Shown here piece after piece: positions 34,378 through 43,483 of a stretch of 64,000 nucleotides of DNA; within the stretch, counting starts at the first letter, position 1; each line of letters begins with the position of its first letter. The notes beneath the pieces are model-generated. The model saw nothing but the letters and a program-made list of their open reading frames with translations. It was not told the origin of the DNA and ran no database searches. Both the position numbers and the translations under genes were made by a program. Source of the stretch: Mesorhabditis belari. Lineage: Eukaryota > Nematoda > Chromadorea > Rhabditida > Rhabditidae. The DNA lies in NCBI GenBank assembly GCA_958450365.1, contig CAUEEP010000930.1, forward strand, positions 807,501 to 871,500, given 5' to 3'.

Positions 34378-35852
34378 GCCATAATTACCCGCACAAGATA
34401 TTCAAGGCATTTCATACCAAAATTCTGTACCAAACAAAATTTATTGAACAATAAGAAACAAGAAAACGAGAGCCTATTCAATATGTCCTCCCTTTGCTTT
34501 AACAGCAGCTTTAACAGCAGCTTTAACAGCAGCTTTAACAGCAGCCTTCAAGCGCTTCGGGTAAGACTCCACGGCGGTCCGAATGTGACTTTGAGGAATT
34601 TCTTTCCGAATTTTTCTGCTTTGGTCAAAGACTTCTTCAAAGCGTTCAAACTTGTTTGTTTTTGAGAGCAATCATTAGCCTCTAAGATACTCCAAATCGA
34701 AAAATCCATTACGTTTAGATCGGGTGAGATCGGGCCATTCATTGACGGTGATCAAGTTGGGGAAATTGGCTGAACATCGGGCTTGAACTCTCTTTTTTGT
34801 GGCCGGGTCTTGCCTAAAGGTCAAATTTTGATTATTGTTGGTTGTGTTTGCCCAATGCGTCACCTTTTCTTTAAAATTTCATTTAACGCCATCGATTTTC
34901 ACACCATTTTCAACGAAAACAGATCGGTCCGCGAATCGGCAGTGACTCTGGCAAAAACCATGATGTTTTCTCGACGGTTCTTTCAATTTTATCAGCATCT
35001 GCAGAGCTATTGGCGAGTATCAAAACATTTTGAGCGTTGTGAAATTGCTCAATCGTGAAGAGTTTTTCATCCGTAAAAAGAGTTGTGTGATGTTCAGCAC
35101 GAACGACCCTTGCGAAAAGCATCCAGAAGCATCGATCGAGTCTTTTCTTTTTCTGGGGAGCAGTCGATTTCCGGCAGCATAAAGGAAGCAGTCGATTTCC
35201 GGCAGCATAAAGGAAGCAGTCGATTTCCGACAATCGACTGCTTCCTTTATAATTTGTACGAAAGCAACTTCAACTTCTCTCTAACAAGTCGTCTCATCGA
35301 AGTTTCGAGAATTTTTAGATCTTTTGCTAAGCCTCGAATGCTCTTTCTTGGATTTCGTTGGATTCGTTTCTTGACGATTTTCTAGACGATCATGACGTGA
35401 CTGTTGGCCATGACGGTAACTTTTCTTCCTGTTCTTGGACGGTCCTTAAGCGTTCCACGTGCGATTTCTTCATAAACCGTACGCCCAGGCAGTTTGAGTG
35501 GTCGAATGATGTCGGGTGGAGATGATGAAGATCGAGTCTCGTCCTTGGACTTGCCGATGGCTTCACCATTTTACGTTCACCTAAAAACTTCAAATGAATT
35601 ACGAAATAAAATAGATAGAAAAACTACAAAAGAAAGGAAAAAAAAATCACTTTTAACACGTTGACGACAATGGCGTTTTTGCACAAACAATCGCATGGGA
35701 CAACGTTGTTTTTTCGACAAAAAATGTCACCTGACATCAGGTGACAATGTCCCAGGCGAACGAATATGTGCCAGACAGCATTAGGTGACAATGTCGTCAA
35801 TGTGTTAAGAATGTGGGCTTGTCTATAAAATGTTGTGCGGGTAATTATGGCG
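34378..35852 (-). mobile_element. Decayed Tc1/mariner-superfamily transposon with inverted ends
   Basis: Terminal repeats CGCCATAATTACCCGCACA and TGTGCGGGTAATTATGGCG bound a 1.5 kb element. On - the fragments run in order: N-terminal helix-turn-helix pieces (LPGRTVYEEIARG; NPRKSIRGLAKDLKI near 35330), FTDEKLFTIEQF with the first catalytic Asp near 35060, and SPDLNVMDFSIWSILEA with the second Asp near 34720, then LKAAVKAKGGH at the C-terminus. The frames shift several times. A 34-bp duplication (GCAGTCGATTTCCGGCAGC) at 35158-35240 and a 12-bp (GCAGCTTTAACA) expansion at 34495-34545 interrupt it. Non-functional copy. Confidence 0.88.
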
Positions 35853-36315
35853 CACATGTTTTTTTTTTGAAATTTATTTTTAGAAATCGCATTTTATTTA
35901 AGGAAATTATTTCTTATCTTTTTTCTTAAAGTTTTTCGTTTTTTTTCGTTTCTTTATTCGTTTCTTTTTACGTAATTTTTAAAATCCCTAAATTTTTCGT
36001 AAACAATAACGTCTAATCACCATAAAAAGATTTGCGCAATGAGGTGAAAAAATCGACCTCGTAAAAATCGAAGCGTATCCCCTATCTGATATCTTACATA
36101 TCCCCCTTTTGTCGGTGAATGCAATGACCGTGTTTATTGGAAATATTCTCGATCTTCATTCAACTTTTTTTTTGTGTTCATTGAAGATTTGATGATGAGA
36201 TAAAAGGATCAAAGATTGAAGAACCTTTTTGATCTTTCTTTATCGAAATCATCTAGAGTTTACGGTAGTCTAATTGTGCTTTTAAAAAGTACTTAAAAAG
36301 TAAAAAGTACTGCTC
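35853..36315. other. AT-rich gap, no gene seen
   Basis: T-rich (36 kb side purine-rich) sequence without motif or splice-supported exon. Confidence 0.4.
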
Positions 36316-36480
36316 TAAACGCATCATTTCTAGCGCACTTTATTCTTTAGTTTCTTTACGATAACTGCGATACGATACGATAATTATTGAAAGAAAAAGA
36401 AAGAAAAAAGAAAAGAAAAAGAAAAGAAAAAAAGAAAAGAAAAAACCAAGTATACCAGATGAATTGTGTTTATTAAAGCA
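36316..36480. repeat. Foldback with TAAACGCAT-type ends
   Basis: Left end TAAACGCATCATTTCTAGCG (+). Right end reads, on -, AATAAACACAATTCATCTGG. The interior is a purine-rich AAAGA tract. Confidence 0.5.
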
Positions 36481-36726
36481 CAAAGCACATTTGGATTTTG
36501 ATTTTTTCAATTAACAGATCAAGAATAGATTGTAAATAGACTGTAAACAGACGACTGTAAACAGGCTGTAATTAGTATCTTCTTGTACTTGACTCTTTGT
36601 AATTAGTATCTTCTTGTAAAGCCTTCTTGTAAAGCCTAAACTCAAAAGTTCGATCAAAAAACTTCTCGATCTATAATAGATTGACGTACTTTGTGGTCAG
36701 TTCTTAGTTCTTTGTGCTCGGTTCTT

Positions 36727-36822
36727 GTAAACGCATATTATCTAGTGCATCGAATTCGGTATTTTCTTAGTGATTTTTTTGTTTCAAGAAACAAAGAATC
36801 AAGTATACCAGATGACATGCGT
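36727..36822. repeat. Foldback with TAAACGCAT-type ends
   Basis: GTAAACGCATATTATCTAGT on the left is matched inverted by ACCAGATGACATGCGTTTAC on the right, with TTCTTAG / AAGAAAC in the inner arms. Confidence 0.65.
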
Positions 36823-37255
36823 TTACGAATTTTGTGAGCTTAAAGTACAGTTAAGTTAAACTTTAAAAGTCTCTTTTTTCTCTCTCTTTTTTTCTCTGAT
36901 CCCTACAAACGTTTCCTTTCTAATTCGACAAGTGGATGAATTGTTATCGAATCGAAGTATACCAGATGACATGCGTTTACCAATTTTGTGAGCTTAAAGT
37001 ACAGTTAAGTTAAACTTTAAAAATCCCCTTTTTTTGTTCTGATCCCTACAAACGTTTCCTTTCTAATTCGACAAATGAATGATTGTTATCGAATCGAAGT
37101 TTACCAGATGACATGCGTTTACCAATTTTGTAAGCTTAAAGTACAGTTAAGTTAAACATTAAAAGTCTCTTTTTTTCTCTTTTTTTTTCTCTGATCCCTA
37201 CAAACGTTTCCTTTCTAATTCGACAAGTGAATGATTGTTATCGAATCGAATTTTT
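36797..37255 (+). repeat. Three tandem copies of a 145-155 bp unit
   Basis: Each unit runs from TATACCAGATGACATGCG through CTTAAAGTACAGTTAAG and ATCCCTACAAACGTTTCC to TTGTTATCGAATCGAA. Copies begin near 36803, 36957 and 37100. The first overlaps the right end of the foldback at 36727. Confidence 0.85.
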
Positions 37256-37500
37256 TATCAAATTAGCAAAAGAGTGGATATGGGAAAATCGGTGACAAGA
37301 ATTTGCGAAAAGCGAAAAAAAAAAGGCGACTTGTTTTCGCAAACATCTTCAATGGTACGCTTGATTCACTTTCTTTTTAAAAGAATATTACATTTATTCA
37401 CACGAATTTGATATAATGATTTGATATAAACAAGATAAAAGCATAAACTCTAAGTCCTAAATGTAGAAAAAACGAGTAGATTTGAGAAAAAAAGTAAAAA

Positions 37501-37583
37501 TCTAGCTGGCGGGATTGAACCCTTGGGCTCTTGACTAGCTGCCGAGTTAGAGACCGAGCTCTTAGCCAGTCGGCCATAGGGAG
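37501..37583 (-). tRNA. tRNA-like Pol III unit, class II shape, degenerate
   Basis: A box TGGCCGACTGG, B box GGTTCAATCCC, long segment between them (about 57 nt). Five T follow (genomic A at 37496-37500). The acceptor stem does not pair. Same subfamily as 45384-45461 and 56214-56293 (shared GACTGG(C/T)TAAGAGC and AGTCAAGAG). Confidence 0.4.
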
Positions 37584-37698
37584 AAACCGACGCGAGCCTT
37601 GAAAAAGGCTAAAGTTAAGAGCTGATGCTAAAATGCTTAATGCTTAATGCTAAAATCAATTACTTATTTTTTTCTGGTGTACTTTTCCTTTGAAACTC

Positions 37699-37764
37699 TA
37701 AACACACCCTTTCTGGTGCACTTGTAGCCAGAAAAAACAGTGCGCCAGGAAGGGTTTGGTTTAG
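37699..37764. repeat. Short foldback with TAAACACACCC-type ends
   Basis: TAAACACACCCTTTCTGGTG faces CAGGAAGGGTTTGGTTTA in inverted order with a loop of about 12 bp. Confidence 0.7.
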
Positions 37765-38297
37765 AAATGAGCACAAAGTACAAAGTACAAAGTTCACAAA
37801 GTACACAGCTTTGTGTCAACTTTAAAGACTTTAAAGACTTCAAAGAACCTATAAAAGCTTACAAAATCTTGTTTGATCTTTAAATTTGTTCGTAATTTTT
37901 CAAAGCTAGCGTTTAAAATTCATTTTCCCCACAATTCTTCCTTGAAGAATCATTTCTGACACTTTCTTTTTCTTCTTTTTCTTTATTAGAGACAGCTGGC
38001 TAGTTTTTTTGTTGAGCCTAATTAAATCATAAGCATTTCCCACCAAATACAGTATCAAAAAAAGTGTCTTCTTCTTGTCTTTCTTTCTTTTTCTTTCTTT
38101 TTCTTTCGATTATCAATCAAAAAAAAGAAAGAAGAATGAAATTTGAAAACAAGAATGCAATTAGTGCAATCAACCAAAGAAAAGACACGTTTAATCATGC
38201 ATTTTTTAAGAAAATTTTCAAGAAAAAGCTCACTTTTACATCAGAAATGTTAGAAATGAAAGAAATTGATGCGCTAGAAAGGGTTTGTTTATTGGCG

Positions 38298-38545
38298 GGG
38301 TACAGCAAGGAGAGCTTTGTGCAGTATAGAGTAAAGCAAGGAGACCTTTGTGCAGCATAAAGTACAGCGTGGAAAGCTTTGTGCAGTATAGAGTACAGCG
38401 AGGAAAGCTTTGTGCAGCATAGAGTACAGCGAGGAGACCTTTGTGCAGCATAAAGTACAGCGAGGAGAGCTTTGTGCAGTATAGAGTAAAGGAAGGAGAG
38501 CTTTGTGCAGTATAGAGTAAAGCAAGGAGAGCTTTGTGCAAAAAT
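38298..38545 (+). repeat. About 36-bp tandem repeat (GAGAGCTTTGTGCAG)
   Basis: Seven copies of GAGAGCTTTGTGCAGTATAG followed by AGTACAGCGAG, with variation. Length divisible by three makes - strand frames open; not considered coding. Confidence 0.85.
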
Positions 38546-38664
38546 TGATTGAAATAATTCTTAAACGAACATCGAAAGTCGCAAAATTTTTTTAGTATTT
38601 CATTTTGCATCCGTATTTTCAAAAAATGCGTCTTTGGTATGAAAAAATAGCTGAAATTCAGGGC

Positions 38665-38797
38665 TATTTTTTGATACCTAAGCGCGCATTGTAGCATAAA
38701 CCAGTGTCGAGAAACACTCGTTCAAAGCTAGACTACGCAACACTCCGCACCGTCATTATGGGGATGGGGTACTATTACAGTATTTACGGTAGATTCG
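38665..38797. mobile_element. Relic of element family G (3' arm)
   Basis: CCTAAGCGCGCATTGTAGC, TTCAAAGCTAGACTACGC and TATTTACGGTAG occur in the order seen in 3695-3839. Confidence 0.6.
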
Positions 38798-39287
38798 GTT
38801 TCGAAAATCGGTGGTTGAAGCATTGAAGCAGTTCCCTAGTAAAGATTTAAAGCCTAAATTCGTGCGTAAACTTAATTTAGTGCGAAAAAAGAGTGCTAAA
38901 ATTCTTATCAATCTTTAAATTATCTTCAAGAATTCACTTTTAAATATCGTTTTTTAAAAAAAATATAACTTACTTTAACGATAACATTTAATTCCTTAAA
39001 AATTAAATAAATTTAAACAATAAACCCCGATCATTGATGTTTAAATAAGAACAAATAAACATTATTCAATTGAAAGCTTGATTGAAAGCTTTAATCAAGC
39101 TTGAAAGCTTGATTTTAAAGCGATATAAATGTGACTTCTAGTTGATTTTTTTACAGTTTTTGATCTCGATTGAAACATGCAAATTTCTGAATTACTTTCA
39201 ACAACAATTCTAAAGTGTCATTACGTGAGAATCAACTAAAGTTTATTACCAATCCTTTTCACTAAACGATCCGCCAACCGAGACATC
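38798..39287. other. AT-rich gap, no gene seen
   Basis: Contains a small inverted cluster of TTGAAAGCTTGATT words at 39070-39115. Nothing else supported. Confidence 0.4.
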
Positions 39288-39645
39288 AACTCAGAGTAAC
39301 TTAGAGCAACTTAGAGTAACCTAGAGCAGCTTAGAGTAACCTAGAGCAGCTTAGAGTAACTTAGAGTAACTTAGAGCAACTCAGAGTAACTTAGAGCAAC
39401 TTAGAGTAACCTAGAGCAGCTTAGAGTAACCTAGAGCAGCTTAGAGTAACCTAGAGCAGCTTAGGGTAACCTAGAGCAGCTTAGAGTAACCTAGAGCAGC
39501 TTAGAGTAACCTAGAGCAGCTTAGGGTAACCTAGAGCAGCTTAGAGTAACCTAGAGCAGCTTAGAGTAACCTAGAGCAGCTTAGAGTAACCTAGAGCAGC
39601 TTAGAGTAACTTAGAGTAACTTAGAGCAACTTAGAGTAACTTAAA
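39288..39645 (+). repeat. 10/20-bp tandem repeat (AGTAACCTAGAGCAGCTTAG)
   Basis: About 17 copies of a 20-bp unit built from two 10-bp halves (AGTAACYTAG, AGCARCTTAG). Confidence 0.9.
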
Positions 39646-40020
39646 ATGCTATAAAATGAATCTGATGCTAAAACTCACTTGGCTCGGTCGTACAGATGAA
39701 CAGTCGTACGGCGACATGAACAGAGTATGCTAGAAAGGGGATGTTTATGTTTTCTTTAAGTACAAGCACTTTTTCTTTCTTTAAGTACAAGTACTACAAG
39801 TACAAGTACAAGTACTTTCTCAAGTGAAAACTTTATCTTAAAGGAAATGTTTTAAAAGCATAAATCATAAAGCACAAAGCATAAAGCATCTTTAGAAAGC
39901 TGAAAGCTCTAAAAGCCTTAAAAATACAACTCAAAACATCTTTTGATTAAAAAATAATTCTTTAAACATTCTTCTTTAGTCCCTTGTAGACTTTGATTCT
40001 TCAGTTGACCGATTGACCCT

Positions 40021-40430
40021 TTCGAATGAGATTTGATGGTTGTATTGCTGGGAGACACCTTGTTTTATCACTCTTTCTCACTCTTTCTCCTCTCTTCTTT
40101 CCCCCTTTTGAACTGACCGCGACAAATTGGTGGAAAGCTGTCACCTGTTACTCTCGATCAATTCCGGAAAATCAAAGGATTACCGATGATCTCTTTCTTT
40201 CGATTCGATTCGAGAATTGACACCTACTACACTTTTACGAGTCTTTTATTAGAATCACACTTTTTCAAGGATAGAAAAGAGCTTTTCGTTTCATTGTAAA
40301 TGGTTATTTAATGCGCTAGAAAACGTGCGTTTACTGTAAGGATGACACTTTGAAAGGATAAACGAGAGCTTTCATCTCGTAAGGCTCATAGCAAAGTTAT
40401 TGAGTGTCCAAGTGACTTTTCAGGGTCAGA
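40021..40430. other. Unresolved GC-richer patch
   Basis: 40026-40220 is open on + with a hydrophobic start and Trp/Cys-containing tail. On -, 40147-40061 is also open between an acceptor-like and a donor-like site. Neither reading is supported by a motif. A dispersed-motif site (reverse TAAACGCACGTTTTCTAGCG) is at 40309-40330. Confidence 0.25.
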
Positions 40431-40926
40431 ATTTCATGAAGAATCGAATGATTTCATTTGCAGAACGATTTAAAGCAACTTTGTTTAGCAACAATTCCTC
40501 GAATCGTTCTGTAAATGGCGCTATTCAATTCTCGATGAAATACTGAGCCAGAAAAGTCACTTGAACATTGAATGACTTGGCTGTCACTTGGACATCCAAT
40601 GACTGAGCCATTCACAGGATATTTACAGGACATTTACAAAATAAATTGTGTTGAATCATTCTGTAAATGGCGCCATTCAATTCTCCATGAAATTCTTAGC
40701 ATTCTCAGCATTCTCAGCTCAGCAAATCACTTTCTTTAACGAGATAGCCTTCAAAAAAATAGAAACACATCTGATCTAGTGGACTCAAATTGTCATAGAA
40801 ACATAGAAACAGAAAATAATGGATTATTTCTTCAATAAAATAGAAAGTGTGGGTTTACATTTTTGAGTAAAAAGTACGTAAAATTGAATTGAATTTCTTT
40901 TCAAAGCCTTAAAGAATTTTTGTAAC

Positions 40927-41097
40927 TACAGTGGCGGACATAAACTTATCACACCCCAAAATAATTTCTTATTTCTCCTCTAACTTTGTTTTTACGTGTC
41001 TAAACCAACTTTTAGCTCAAAGGGTTGTTTAGAAAAAAAGTTAGAGGGGAAATAAGAAATTATTTTGGGGTGTGATAAGTTTATGTCCGCCACTGTA
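40927..41097. mobile_element. Tc1-like MITE with perfect ends
   Basis: TACAGTGGCGGACATAAAC at the left is exactly inverted at the right (GTTTATGTCCGCCACTGTA). The arms extend about 58 bp with one or two mismatches. TA target site. 171 bp, non-coding. Confidence 0.92.
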
Positions 41098-41235
41098 TGT
41101 TTATGATCTTATGTTTCTTTTAAAATTGGCTTTTCTTTTATTTTCTTTTGATTTTCTTTTATTTTCTTTGATTTTCTTTGATTTTCTTTGATTTTCTTTT
41201 ATTTATTTTTCTTTTCTTTAATTTTCTTTCATTCT
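41098..41235 (+). repeat. TTTTCTTTGA / TTTTATTTTC low-complexity array
   Basis: Repeated ATTTTCTTTG and ATTTTCTTTT words. A related purine version on the other strand is at 52125-52217. Confidence 0.8.
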
Positions 41236-41409
41236 TCCATCAGCTTTATCAAATTCTTTCGGTAAAGATGAAAAGAAATCGAAAAGAAAACGGAAAGAAA
41301 AGGCGAAAAAATTCTTTGCTTTGTGAGAACAATCCCCGTGAGAAACGGCACACTTGACACTGTCTTTGCAAAAAAAGAAGCAAATCATAAACTTTACCAT
41401 TTTATACAG

Positions 41410-41765
41410 TTTTTAAGTAAGCTCTAAACCAGCTCTAAATCAGCTTTAAACAAGCTCTAAGCCAGCTTTAAACCAGCTAAACCAGCTAACCCAGCTAAAC
41501 AAGCTCTAAGCCAGCTTTAAACCAGCTAAACCAGCTCTAAACCAGCTCCAAACCAGCTCTAAACCAGCTAAACCAGCTAAGCCAGCTTTAAACCAGCTAA
41601 ACCAGCTCGAAACCGGCTCTAAACCAGCCCTAAACAAGCTATAAACCAGCTAAACCAGCTCTAAACAAGCTATAAACCAGCTAAACCAGCTCTAAATCAG
41701 CTTTAAACCAGCTCTAAACCAACTAAACCAGCTCTAAACCAACTAAACCAGCTAAACCAGCTCCT
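41410..41765 (+). repeat. 11-bp tandem repeat (CCAGCTCTAAA)
   Basis: About 34 copies of CCAGCTCTAAA, CCAGCTTTAAA or CCAGCTAAA. Confidence 0.9.
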
Positions 41766-42348
41766 AAAATCCACTCAAAACTATCGTAATCCTTTCAGCT
41801 TTCATTTGATTAACCCAAAAACTTTTGATTACTCGATGAGAAATCACAAGACTCAGTCAAAATTTGACCTGATTGATGGGTTGATTACGGTAGTTTTCTT
41901 TTTTTTTGAAATACATTTATTTTGAACATGAAACTTTTATTAAATCAACAAAAAAACGATTTTGGTATATAAGATCATGCAAAAATTTTTTTTATGAACA
42001 AATTACAAAGAAATAAAACAAAATTCAAGGAATAGAATCGAAAAAAGGATTAAATATCGAATGCTGGATACATGGCTGTTCCAAGAGGGACTTTTATGGG
42101 ACAGTCACGTTAGAGCTATCATTGAAGCCAGTTTTTATGTCAAAATTGACTGAAACTCTTGTGTAATCTTGACCATTGACTTGCTAGCTTGCCTTTAGCT
42201 AAACCTGGCTCTGACTAGGGAACGATCAGCTTTCGCAACTCCAAACGATCAACCAGATTTCGAAAAGAATGCAATTGATGCTAAAAGATGCTCAAAAACT
42301 AATGAAAATACAACTTTACTGCTTAAAAGATTAAAATAGAAAAAAAAC

Positions 42349-42418
42349 TGATCCAAGGGGGACCGAACCAGGATCCCTAGAGTGGCACGCGGAAGCATTA
42401 CCACTGCGCCACCTAGCC
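42349..42418 (-). tRNA. tRNA-like Pol III unit, degenerate
   Basis: A box TGGCGCAGTGG and B box GGTTCGGTCCC, followed by eight T (genomic A 42340-42347). The D stem pairs; acceptor, anticodon and T stems pair poorly. Confidence 0.4.
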
Positions 42419-42475
42419 TTTTGGGAGCCCGTCATAAAACTTTGATTTGGATCGATTTGATCGCTTGCGAAATCT

Positions 42476-42716
42476 GATCGTTTGTTAGTGAGCTTGGCAT
42501 GTCTGTTTAGCTTGCAGGCTTGGCTTGGCTTAGCCTTATCTTGGGCTGGCTGCTAGCTTGGATTGGCCAGACAGAGAGACAAGCCTGGACCAGACAGACA
42601 GACAGGCATGTCTCTGTCTGGCCAATCCAAGCTAGCAGCCAGCCCAAGATAAGGCCAAGCCAGCCAAGCCAAGCCTGTAAGCTAAGCAGACATGCCAAGC
42701 TCACTAGCAAACGATC
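42476..42716. repeat. 241-bp near-perfect palindrome
   Basis: Left arm GATCGTTTG.TAGTGAGCTTGG to TTGGATTGGCCAGACAGAGA is repeated inverted on the right to CCAAGCTCACTAGCAAACGATC. Arms are about 103 bp with very few mismatches around a GACA-rich loop, which implies a recent origin or gene conversion. Confidence 0.9.
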
Positions 42717-42959
42717 CAGACAGAGAGACAAGCCTGGACCCAGACTGGACAAATGTCCCTGTCTTTTCCAGGCCTGTCTCTCAGGTCAGAAGGACCAGCT
42801 CAAAGCGATGCCAGAAGTCAGGTCTGTAAACGTTAAGGCTAAGACTAACCCGGCCTGGTTTCCCAGCCGTTTGGACTGATTGCTGACTGAAACTGGATTC
42901 TAGCTTAGCTTAGAAATGACTCAAGACTCCTTTTCCAGCCGAATTTTTTAACAAACTAG

Positions 42960-43200
42960 AGACAACAAATTTTGTTACAACCAAAAGTCAAACATCGGGT
43001 TTTAGACGAAAAAAAAGAAGAATCATTGCACTTGTTGAAAAAGGAAAAAAGGAAAAAGATAATAGAATATAATATAATATTGAAAGAACCTGAAAAGATG
43101 GCACAAAGAGGTACGAAATTTTTGAATAAAGACATTCACAAAGAATTCCTGAGTTTTTTTGAGAAAGAAATACGGGAAATGAATCTCAAGTGAAATATGA
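42960..43200 (+). other. Lys/Glu-rich open frame, not assigned
   Basis: 42972-43193 is open with a Lys/Glu-rich reading (EKEIREMNLK at the end). No motif, no clear splice acceptor; purine-rich composition can explain it. Confidence 0.2.
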
Positions 43201-43299
43201 ATAAATGAAGGAAATTTCGCATATTACTATGTACAAAAATTAGAGTAAATATGTTAAAGAAATGCTGTAGATGAAGGCTTTAGGGAATTGAGATTTAGA

Positions 43300-43390
43300 T
43301 AAAGATATTTAGTTAAGGATGTTTAGATAAAGATATTTAGATAAAGATATTTAGATAAAGATATTTAGCTAAAGATATTTAGCTAAGGGT
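43300..43390 (+). repeat. 17-bp tandem repeat (GATATTTAGATAAA)
   Basis: Five copies of AAAGATATTTAG(A/C)TA. A smaller array of CTAAGCTTC at 43438-43490 runs into the end of the forkhead gene. Confidence 0.8.
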
Positions 43391-43483
43391 ATCCATCTAG
43401 CTTGTAGAAAACAGCTTTGGAGTAGTGTATAAACTTTTCTAAGCTTCCTAAGCTTCCTAAGCTTTCTAAGCTTCCTAAGCTTT

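Noticed and set aside
38236..38697. 153-codon minus-strand frame with Tyr/Thr/Cys repeats
   Set aside because: Explained by the 36-bp tandem array, a multiple of three.
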